From Branchiostoma lanceolatum (Eukaryota > Chordata > Leptocardii > Amphioxiformes > Branchiostomatidae): DNA of 64,000 nt. Both the position numbers and the translations under genes were made by a program. Below, one piece after another: positions 36,101 to 45,710 of the stretch. Positions within the stretch are counted from its first letter, which is position 1. Each line of letters opens with the position of its first letter. The stretch covers positions 10,504,734 to 10,568,733 of the forward strand of contig NC_089738.1 of assembly GCF_035083965.1 (NCBI RefSeq). The letters are read 5' to 3'. The notes under the pieces are model-generated. The model did not search any database, was not told where the DNA came from, and worked only from the letters and a program-made list of their open reading frames with translations.

Positions 36101-37217
36101 GTTTAAGGAGACTAAAAACGTCTCCTTTTATCACAAATATGGGGAGATTTTCCTGAATGTCTGACTAGACCATTTCTGGTAAAAAGTATGCTAGAACTGC
36201 ATACAATTGCGAACCATCCTACTTTAGTCATTAACGTTAACAATACTGCGTGGGAATTAAGTACTTATTACCGATATTTCGAATTATTTGCAACTTCCAC
36301 AGCTTCCAGTATGGACAAAAAGGGTGCTCTGAAAGTTAACGGCTACTTCGAGGTGGAGGGAACCAAGAACATCTACGCCATCGGCGACTGTACGAACATC
36401 CCGGAGACCAAGCTGGCATACAACGCGGGCGTGCACGCCGACCTGCTGGCGAAGAACATCCTCGCACAGGAGACCGGGGGAAAGCCGAAGGAGTACAAAC
36501 CAGGTACGTACGTGACGTCATAGCCGCCATGTTGGTTGGTTAAACCTAAAAGAGTCAGACCTACCGTTTGGGACCGCATTCTTAGCAGCGACGCCTAGCT
36601 GTAGTGTGGAAAAGTACCAGTTAGTATCGCCCCGAGGAAGGTGACAGACGTCGTATCATCGGCTGTTGATTGATATCACAGAATACAAATTCAGACCATG
36701 AACGTGGGTACGTTCTGAAATAGGCATCTTTCGTATGGATTGCCCAGAGCCTAGAAACTTGTTTAATGTGTTTCTAATGAACCAAAGAAACCTTCCTAAC
36801 TCATAGTACATCCAGAAACTTTTGAACATAAACTATCAAAATTGTCGAAGTAAACTAGTAGTTAGACAAGAAATATTCTTTAACAAGATTCTATAAACTC
36901 TAGTGACCCATAGCTCTATTACTATGGTGATGAAGGCAGGCTCGAGCTCTTGACTGAAGAGCGTGGAAAGCAGTGGTCCGCATCGTTGACAGGTGAAAGA
37001 GGAAATGATGATGATGATGCTATGCTGATGTTCTTTTGTTTTTGTCTGTTTTGAAGCTTCCTTCTTCCTGTTGATTTGCCTGGGGAGAGCCGACGGTGCG
37101 GGCCAGTGGAGCACGTCACTACTGCCAACCTTCATGGCCACTAACATCAAGAGTAAAGGCATGTTCGTCAGCAGGTACTGGGGCCTCATGGGACAAAAGG
37201 TTCCCACTGGCAAGTAG
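33178..37217 (+). CDS. AIFM2-like: AIFM2/FSP1-like NAD(P)H-quinone oxidoreductase 2
   Basis: Seven coding exons: 33178-33355, 34266-34501, 34952-35044, 35205-35313, 35796-35945, 36303-36503 and 37057-37217. Phases agree and give 375 aa, close to the 373 aa of human AIFM2. The start MGGGPS fits the Met-Gly-x-x-x-Ser N-myristoylation rule that anchors FSP1 to membranes. The FAD site is [10 protein letters not shown], then ATGATGPFPG, the NAD(P)H site [16 protein letters not shown] with the conserved Glu, PCTGLRVNSSAY, and [11 protein letters not shown] with the FAD-contacting Asp. The C-terminus (FVSRYW) follows the family pattern. The expected role is reduction of CoQ or vitamin K type quinones at membranes with NAD(P)H. 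Exon 6 is preceded by a good acceptor, while the exon 5 donor (CTAC|GTAAGA) is ordinary. Intron positions equal those of AIFM2-like genes 3 and 4. Confidence 0.93.
35581..35686. repeat. (ACAT)n microsatellite in intron 4 of AIFM2-like gene 2
   Basis: About 106 bases of nearly pure ACAT repeats with a few interruptions (GTACATATAT, CACAC). Short GCAAAGCA direct repeats flank the array on both sides. Confidence 0.95.
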
Positions 37218-37249
37218 AACTGGGATAATCTTAAAAAGGCATGATACAT

Positions 37250-37520
37250 TAGATATCTTAGATATCTAAGATGTATGGAGTGCATCCAAGTACTCACAGG
37301 AAATGTGTCCTTCTTGTAACAAAAAATGCTTTAGAAGCAAACTCTAGTTAATGTTTTGCGGATATTTTTTCTTTTGTTATGCGCAGTTAAGATACCTTAT
37401 GTATCTAAGATGAACGAAGTGCATTTGAGCACTTACAGGGTATAAGACTATATCGTTCTTGCAACGAAACAATAGCTGCTTAAGAAGTAAACTGTACACA
37501 TATATGGTTTATGTTTTATG
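37250..37520. repeat. Two diverged direct repeats in the 3' flank of AIFM2-like gene 2
   Basis: The ordered series TATCTAAGATG, GTGCAT, CACTTACAGG or CTCACAGG, GTTCTTGCAACGAAACAATA or CTTCTTGTAACAAAAAATG, GCTTAAGAAGTAAACT or GCTTTAGAAGCAAACT, and ATGTTTT occurs twice, about 130 bases apart. Confidence 0.6.
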
Positions 37521-37841
37521 CATTTTTCTTTTATTATTAAGTAGTGCCAAATTATGCAATATGCGGTCATCACTTAAGTGCCTTTGTGTGTTTGTGCATA
37601 GGGAGTTGAATATATCTCTATCATGTAGTAACGCATTGCTAATTTTTTTGTGTGTATATGGCTAGCTAACCTTAGCGTTTTTGGAAAGACGCTAAAAGAT
37701 GTATTGGGCGAATTTAAAGCATATCATGTACATGATCTTAACCCTTCGAAAAACTACTTTGGGTCGTACACAGGTTTTATAAAATGTAATAGAGAGTTTA
37801 AACTACTCCAATTATTTTACACCCGTATGAAAAACTTGCTA

Positions 37842-37847
37842 GAATAA
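37842..37847 (+). terminator. Polyadenylation signal candidate (AATAAA)
   Basis: An AATAAA hexamer about 625 bases after the stop codon of AIFM2-like gene 2. Other AT-rich candidates exist, so the assignment is weak. Confidence 0.3.
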
Positions 37848-38850
37848 AGAGACATACGAAGAACAGGCGACAATTACTGTTATCTGTTTTTTTGCTTTAA
37901 AATGATTTTTCACATCCAGATGTACATCTCCATATTTCATATACAGTCGTGTTTTAGCAGGAAATTGCTCTAAGAATAGAAGCATAATCAAGATTATTAC
38001 ATGAAGACGTAAACGCCTACATGTAGTTGAAAGCTTTGGTGCTGTCCTTGGTGCTGACTGGATATGTAGGTTGATAACGGAATCGTGATTGAAGTTATGA
38101 GAATATTGATGTTAAAGGTCTGACTCAGATTACACCAATATGACTATTAGCGATTTGTCAAGCTAATCATCCAACCTGTACGTTGATCTTCTAGCCCCCA
38201 ACCTAGAGACCTAGAATTGCTGACAATTCTAATATTAATGGCCAAGCAAATGTAGCAACCGGGCTTGTTTTGAGCGTTTTTATAACGCAACTGAGGTCTG
38301 GAATTATGTATGGATGTTGTTCCAGCGATATCCGGATGTGTGGTTGGCATAGAATGTATACGTGTTTGTTTTCTCATCGGTGTTGAAAGGAGCTCTTTAC
38401 TAAAAAAAACATGAGACAGCCAATTCTATGTACCACCCAGTAACACTATTTAATCGGGTACACGCGGGTCGTAATGCTGCTTAATGATCCTACCCCTCCC
38501 ATCCCTCTCTCTCTCTCTCTCTGTAGGTTAACACAACAATGGCGTTTATGTCATTGGACACCAATCACTAATATCTGCTCTCACTAAAGCATCACCATTC
38601 CATGAAATGCAAATCTATTATTATTTTTTGTTATAGACAAACCATATACACAGCTGTTCCTCAAACTATTGTGAATCTATCATACTTTACCCCTTCTTTT
38701 TGGCCATATACATGATTAAAAGGTTAATACTATAGTACTACAGGACGGGCCTGCTGTCACTGAGATTCTAATTTTCCAAGATGGCTGCCCCCATATGGAC
38801 AGTGGGTAAAGCAGAATACATTTTAGTACTAAAACTAATGCAAATTTCTA

Positions 38851-41800
38851 TTAAGGGGCGCTTTGTCCCATATCTCTCCAGCTCTTCCATGCCATCATGT
38901 CCCTGCTCTTCAGCATCCTCACCATGAACTCAGGGAGAAGAGTTGTACCTTTCTGCCCCATCCCTGCCTCTCGACCAAGAGATATCGTCATCATAAAAGG
39001 ATCTAAAAACAAACAAACAAGGAAACAAATAAAGATAAATTTGCCATCATGAAAGGATCTAAAAACAAATAAATAAAAATAGATTTAAAAAGTCAATCTC
39101 TTCAGCATACAGATTGGCATGTGTTTATCCAAAATCAAAAGCAGTTTAGAGTGAGTCTGCTAGAGGGCGCTGCTTACCTGGCTTGTACTCCTTTTTGGTC
39201 CCTCCAGTTTCTTCAGCGAGGATGTTCTTAGCCAGCAGCTCTGCATGCATGCCTGCCCTGTACGCCATCTTGGTCTCAGGGATGTTGGTGCAATCCCCGA
39301 TGGCATAGATTCCCTTTGTCCCCTGCACTTCGAAGAAGTTGTTGACTTTCAGGCTGCCATTGTCTTCCATACTAGGGGCTGGAAAAGTGGGAATAAAGAC
39401 CTGTCAGCACTGTGATAGGGCTACTTTACTGCCATAGTAGTGCCACCGTACTGCCATAGTAGTGCCACAGTACTGCAATAGCAGTGCCACAGTACTGCAA
39501 TAGCAGTGCCACAGTACTGCCATAGTAGTGCCACAGTACTGCAATAGCAGTACCATAGTACTGCAATAGCAGTGCCACAGTACTGCCATAGTAGTGCCAC
39601 AGTACTGCAATAACAGTGCCACAGTACTGCCATAGTAGTGCCGCAGTACTGCAATAGCAGTGCCACAGTACTGCAATAGCAGTGCCACAGTACTGCAATA
39701 GCAGTGCCACAGTACTGCAATAGCAGTGCCACAGTACTGCCATAATAGTGCCACAGTACTGCAATAGCAGTACCATAGTACTGCAATAGCAGTGCCACAG
39801 TACTGCCATAGTAGTGCCACAGTACTGCAATAACAGTGCCACAGTACTGCCATAGTAGTGCCGCAGTACTGCAATAGCAGTGCCATAGTACTGCAATAGC
39901 AGTGCCACAGTACTGCCATAGTAGTGCCGCAGTACTGCAATAGCAGTGCCATAGTACTGCAATAGCAGTGCCACAGTACTGCCATAGTAGTGCCACAGTA
40001 CTGCAATAGCAGTGCCACGGTACTGCCATAGTAGTGCCACATTGCTGTCATAGAAGCGCCACATTAATGCCATAGTAGTGCCACATTAGTGACAACGTGA
40101 TACATAACAAATGCTGATATTTTTTACGCTATCCATGCGCTACGGAAATGCAAATAAGCCCTTCAGCACCCATCACTAAAGTCTTTCCCGCGTAATTGTT
40201 GTAGTACGTCGATGAAGGTTAGAGAAGACATACAGGTGATAATATACATAAGGTAACAGTTACTCATTAAGCAACTGGGTAAAATTTGGAAACGGTCAGA
40301 CGTTTCAGACAGCATCCGCTGCCTTTCGTAAGTGACCATCGGTGTAGTCCGTTTCTTGACCTTTTCTGAACCGAAATCAACATCGCCATTCACTGATCAT
40401 GAGGATGCACCTTCTACCAATGCACAATGGTGCTGTAAGCAATTCGTCTTACCCAGACTGTCCTTATATGCCATACTGTTGACTTTCAGCCCCGTACACG
40501 GGATGACCAGGTCAGCTGAGATCTCTGTCCCCTTGTCCGTCATGACTGTAACATTCTCCACTCTGTCCGTCGGCAACTGGTCTAGGTTTGTCACTCTTTC
40601 ACCTGAAGATGATAAGGAAAAAGGCGAAAGTTATCAATAATCATAGCATGACATTAGAATATTTGTAGTTCGATATCATAGTTGGATACAAAGAAACGTT
40701 GTTAGTGATTTTGAGTTTACAAGAACAATGTCATGAAAAATCATCATCATAGTAAATCTTCATCCGAGTAATATAATATAAGTGCGAAGAGCTTACCTAA
40801 CACGAGTTTGACTCCCAACCCTTGTAGGATATGTTTTAGTCTCTTCTGAAATGCCTCGCTGGATTCGGCATCCACTAGAACCTCACGCGTATGGATCAAC
40901 GTCACCTAGAAAAAAAATAGATAAAGATTCTTGTAACTTCCAGTTCAAAACAGTGAATGGTAAGGTATTATAACAATCAATATTTAACGTCTACCTGCAA
41001 AAGATCAAATTAAAATTATAAACTTTTTGCTGGTATTTAAAAGTACAATTTTTAGGACAGATATCATGAAGTTTAACAACAACAAAGTTCAATTGTTAAC
41101 ATAATATCATTTTTTTTCTTTAGCTTATTTGACACGCATTATTGGGTTAGCGTAATGTTCACTATCGATTCTATATTTTGATATATTTCATGTAACAGTT
41201 ACCATACCTCTTTGTCCTTGTAGTCTGTGGCTATCTCTCCCGCTATCTCAGTCCCGACAGCCCCTCCTCCTATTATCGCAACTTTCTTTGCTGCTTTCAC
41301 CTGCAAACATTTTAAAAGTCCGTAGGTTATACATTTATGTATTTCACACAAACCTCACATTATCGTTAGAGCAACAAACAGAGATCGGTCTAACTAGCAA
41401 CGTTATTGTTGTATTTTTTCTCCATTTAATAGTAACGAAGAATTGACAACTTGTAGGTTTAATATCGAGAAATGTTAAGGGTTACCCGCTGTGGTTGGTG
41501 AAATACGCGAGCCCTAGCTAAGCCGCATTGCACTACTAGGTATAACGAAAAGGCACCATTCTTCGTCCTAATTAGTTTGAGGTCCACCAGAAATCAAGAA
41601 GGAACGCTTTATCTGTCTCCTTTCTTTAAGGAACTAAGAGTAAAGCTATAGCGTACGTCTTACCAGCTCAAGAACTCCCTCGCTCTTTTTCACTACTTGC
41701 GCCGCCGTCGTCATTCCGTCCGGCAGGTTAAATGGGAAGGCACCCGTGGAGCCTGTCGCGAGAACGAGGTGGCTGTACTTCACCGTTTCCCCGCTAGCGA

Positions 41801-42469
41801 GAAGAACTGTCTTCCCCGCGGCGTTGATCCCAGTAACGGCGCCTTGCTTGAAGTTTTCACCGAAGGTTGGGGCGTAAGGTATGAGGATCTTCTTGGCAAA
41901 CCCTTTTTGGAGATTGTAACAAATATTCTAAATCAATTAATGGTAAACGTTGATTAAAATCTAATCAATAACCTTATCATATCTGCTTTGGAGGAAAGGA
42001 ATCCCTGAAATACAAAACGATTAATATCTACACCCCCCCCCCCATCATATGACTGAATTCTATTTCATTTTATCAACCGATTAAACAGGTCCACAGAATC
42101 GAAGCAGACACAGTTACATGAAGATCTATTGAAAAGTACAGCAACTTTCGTACGGCCAAGTACAAAGCACAAAATAAAAATACAAAATAATCCAAAATCT
42201 TACTTGCTATGTAATGCATGTATGTGACATATTGAAGTGAATACAAGGACCTAATGTGTGGATAACATGTAAGCAAACTAAGGAAGCTGACCTGGTTCAG
42301 TACAGGACCTGACAGCCCCGACATTGTGGTACAACATTTCCTTGGGGTCAATCAGGGTGAACCTCGCCTTGTTCTTCATGTTTCTGGCGAGTTGCATACC
42401 GGCATATCCTCCTCCAACAATCACAACATGGACGTCTTCACGGTCCAGCAAAGACGGACTTAACCCCAT
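38851..42469 (-). CDS. AIFM2-like: AIFM2/FSP1-like NAD(P)H-quinone oxidoreductase 3
   Basis: Seven exons: 42469-42292, 41902-41664, 41300-41208, 40905-40797, 40602-40453, 39378-39178 and 39002-38851. Phases agree and give 373 aa, the same length as human AIFM2. The start [12 protein letters not shown] fits N-myristoylation. Motifs seen: [10 protein letters not shown] (FAD), [27 protein letters not shown] (NAD(P)H, with the conserved Glu), [12 protein letters not shown] and [11 protein letters not shown] (FAD Asp). The usual FPGK after the ATGSTG block reads FPFN here, unlike the other three copies. It is the tandem partner of AIFM2-like gene 4, with identical intron positions and patchy nucleotide identity: one part of exon 2 is almost identical while exon 4 is clearly diverged. 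The exon 2 acceptor (CCAAAAAG) is weak. Intron 5 contains a large minisatellite. Confidence 0.92.
39420..40092. repeat. 22-bp minisatellite (~30 copies) in an intron of AIFM2-like gene 3
   Basis: The unit is GCCACAGTACTGCAATAGCAGT, alternating with a CCATAGTAGT version, over about 670 bases. Because 22 is not a multiple of 3 and the unit lacks stops on the minus strand, all three minus frames stay open for about 200 codons. These are artefacts of the repeat, not genes. It sits between exons 5 and 6. Confidence 0.95.
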
Positions 42470-43774
42470 GTCTCAATCTCAAACTACAAAGGAAAAAGTA
42501 TTAGAAAGCGGGTATGAAGCAATTTTGAATTAGGATCAAACAGCAGCACTTGTGTACAACGGCGATTGTTACCTTAGTGAAAACGGAGATATTGTTTTGG
42601 GTCTGTGTGTTTGTCTGTACTGGTGTAGGTCCCCAGTTATCTGAATATGGCAACAGTAGAATGACAGGATGTGAGGCGGAAGATTGCGTAACCGGTGATT
42701 CGGGCAAGCTGATGGGAAAGTTGCCTTGACTTGCATGAACAGAATCAGTGAGAACTTCACAATAACGAATATAACAAGAAATTTATAAAAACTCACGGAG
42801 GGATAAGAATCTAGATTCCTCAACTTAGCATTTTTCGTGCAGACAGTAACATGTGATAACGGTATTGCCAGTGGGACCGTGATCGGTTGCCTTCTGTTGT
42901 ACCTCTTGACGTTGTTTTAAGAAAATACATTGTAGCATTGAATAAGAAAAGCAGAGTGCGAAAATGAGAAATACAACTAAAACTGAAGATGGTGTCACAT
43001 GAAAATCCATGGATGTTTAGTAGCAAAAAAGTAACATCCAATTATCCGTTACAAAACGGATTAACTAGAGCCGACGGCGAACCAGGCTAACCTGTTGAGC
43101 TATATAATTATATTAAAGAAACCCAGATGTGGACTCACTGGGCTGTTGCGGCCCATATGGATAAAATGAACCTGTTTTCATAAAATATGCTGCCATGATA
43201 ATCACTTTTTGTTAAACGTGCATATGGCAATGGATTGAATGGTGTGACTTTTACAATGTATAGTGACTGAACATCATGTTGTGAGATTCTGCCTCAGTCT
43301 ATTCTTTCAAACGTGTAAATATTGACCTGCTTTTAAAGAGAAAGACACAGCAGGATAACACATTCTAAAACAAACTGGTCAGATCACCCTTTTTCGTATA
43401 GAAATGATCAAACGGGGAATAGTTGACAAAATGCGTTTTTTTTTCAGTTGTTTGTATGCTCGTATACGCTAAATATGCTAGGTCGGTGTAACTGCGAATC
43501 CCAGGGGAGGGGGGCTAATCAAACACTTCTTGTTTGTACACCCGACAGACAAGGAAAATGCAGACTTGCATGGTTGCATGTGCGCTATGTGTTCGACCAA
43601 ACCTGGAATACGCCCCAACTAGGACCTGCTACCGATGTACGGTACACAACACATACAAACGTACGAGGAGAGAAGTTCAAATTCTTTATCGATATGTCAA
43701 CAGGCAGGATTACGGTAACCGTTATACACTATTAGAATACACAGACACGCTAATCGTTTGTTTGTTTGCTATGG

Positions 43775-43827
43775 CTTGCTTTGAGCAAGGAAGTTTTATC
43801 TAGATAAAACCTCCTTGCTTTGAGCAA
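43775..43827. repeat. Near-perfect 34-bp palindrome flanked by direct repeats
   Basis: GCAAGGAAGTTTTATCT at 43785-43801 is followed at once by its reverse complement (43802-43818) with one mismatch. The sequence CTTGCTTTGAGCAA lies on both sides (43775-43788 and 43814-43827). It could form a stem with almost no loop. Confidence 0.85.
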
Positions 43828-44552
43828 ATCGCCTAATTATAAGAATTGTATTGGGCTTATGAACCACGATAACAAGAACAATACAGGCATACCTTCTAAC
43901 AAATGACGATCAAAGAGACTTTGTACGTTGTCTTGTTGACTCCAATACTTGAGCACTTTAAGCCTACTAGTAGGTACTCGGACACTCACTCAACCCTGGT
44001 GACCTGGTGACCCTATTGACCCCAAAGCGGAACTGCTGACCGATCCTGACTGTCCATCACAACCGATGACAGCATGGTGATTAGTGTTCCAACCAATGAG
44101 AGGGTGATTGCATGTCAAATATTTGCATTTTTATGTTTTTGTTTTGCATTGCACCATTTGACGGAGGTGGACGGGACTATGAGGCCGGTGCCTTGTAAGA
44201 CAACGGTGACACTAGCATGGTAGTGAGGTACACAAATTTATTATCTAATCAATTCAGCTCAAGGGCGTGAAATCTTGTTTTTGGCTTGTCTGTGCGTATC
44301 TCTGCGATTCCCAATACACACACACAATGCATCCTTAGTGCTGCTTACTTTGTCTGTTAAACTTGAAGGTGGGGTTTACTAATTGAAAGAAGCAATGCAT
44401 AGGAGTGTGGGTGAGTAAAGACTGCCATGCCTGGTTTCCTTTGGTGTTTGGGTGAGATCAGAAACGAGACGGAGCGATTTTATTTAGAATTCCTACCTTT
44501 GTCTCCTTCTTCAAACTTTCATAATCATATGGTAATATTATATGTATGTATT

Positions 44553-44685
44553 TGTGTGCGTATGTGTGCCCGTGTGTGTGTGTGTGTGTGGTGTGTGTGT
44601 ATGTGTGCAACGGTGTGTGCGTATGTGTATGCGTGTGTTTAAAGTTACATCTAACTTGTGTGTGTGTGTTTCTGTCTGTCTGTCT
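44553..44685. repeat. (GT)n-rich microsatellite
   Basis: Long GT runs broken by ATGTGTGC and a CTAACTT segment, ending in a TCTG repeat. The open frames across it (poly Cys/Val) are artefacts. Confidence 0.9.
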
Positions 44686-44928
44686 TATATATAGTTATGT
44701 TAAACTCCTTAGATACAAACTAAGGCACTAAAGTAGACTATTATGTACCCTAACTGAAAGCATAAGAATTCCACAAAACCGCTAACATTTATTTTTTAGA
44801 ATACGATATACAGTGGTCGGTTGTTACTTTAAATAGTGGGAATATATATAATAATTGAATTTCGTAAACCTGTAAGTTTGCTTCCTGTCAATATCACTGA
44901 GTGAAAGGTAACTAAACGCAACCAGATC

Positions 44929-45475
44929 GTGCTTTGATTTTGTCCTTTGAATATGGCGGAACCACTTTGCCCCTCAACACCAGACTCCTAAAATTAAGCC
45001 CTACCGTTTCTATCAACACTTTTAAAAAAGCTGCCCTAGTTCACTACCACTCCCTTACTACCAACAGTTTCGACCCCAATAACATATGCTCATGGCTCAC
45101 TCACTGCCAATGCTCTAAATGCACCCCTTTTTGAATTCTTCATCCTGATCCTATATACATTTCACTATCATATCTCTGTCCAACAATTTTTGTTATCATC
45201 GTTGTCGATATTGTTTATTATTGTTATCATTGCTATTATTATGTGGTTTATTTATCTTCTGTTGGTGATATGTTATCATTATTGTTGTCAATATTATTAT
45301 CATTATTGTTATCATCGTTATTGTAAGTGTTATGATTATTATTGTTACGTTTTGGTTTTATTGAAATTCTGTTGTTGTTTTTACCCGGACTGGGACCACA
45401 AAGGATTTCCTGTTTCCCTCTGTCCGTTTACACCATGATGTAATAAAGCTGAAATAAGTAAATAAATAAATGTTG
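44929..45475 (+). mobile_element. Possible 5'-truncated non-LTR retrotransposon 3' end
   Basis: A frame at 44934-45134 reads LPLNTRLLKLSPTVSINTFKK and ends after about 66 residues. Proteins of L2/CR1-type LINEs often end with a similar piece (a short proline/leucine segment, then NxFKxxL). It is followed by an ATT-rich stretch and TGTAATAAAGCTGAAATAAG and a (TAAA)n tail, as is usual at LINE 3' ends. The similarity is short and read by eye, so this is a moderate call. Confidence 0.4.
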
Positions 45476-45710
45476 GTATAACAGGACACTATGTAGATCA
45501 TGAATCTGTTGCAGTTGTTTTGATATCACGGTTTTCGTGGTGACCTAACATTATATAAGAATATGTATTCCTTTCATGACTACTGTTCTACAGAATTACT
45601 GTATCAACCGCGAATCTATTTAAGACACAGCTAAACCTCGTTTTACTGTTCGTAAACCTCGCTACGTTAGATGCATTTACTGTAGCTAAATGTTTTGCAG
45701 ACACAAATGT

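Larger units (their letters stand above)
37218..38850. other. Convergent 3' flanks of AIFM2-like genes 2 and 3
   Basis: It contains a diverged direct repeat (about 37250-37520), a polyadenylation-like AATAAA at 37842 that may serve AIFM2-like gene 2, and a (TC)n tract near 38505-38522. No coding exon is recognised. Confidence 0.5.
42470..44928. other. Intergenic region between AIFM2-like genes 3 and 4 (promoter side of gene 3)
   Basis: No coding exon is recognised. It holds the likely promoter and leader of AIFM2-like gene 3, a palindrome at 43785-43818 and a (GT)n tract. Open frames at 43448-43803 have no recognisable family. Confidence 0.5.

Noticed and set aside
39404..40073. Three overlapping minus-strand open frames of about 200 codons (repeated Trp-His-Cys-Tyr patterns)
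   Set aside because: They are read-through of a 22-bp minisatellite without stops. The sequence is intronic in AIFM2-like gene 3.
43448..43803. Two overlapping + strand open frames near 43.5 kb
   Set aside because: No known motif and no splice support. One frame reads into the palindrome.
44427..44731. Cys/Val-rich open frames
   Set aside because: Translation of a (GT)n microsatellite.
45190..45438. Open frame rich in Ile, Tyr and Cys
   Set aside because: Low-complexity ATT/GTT repeat, probably the tail of a LINE remnant.
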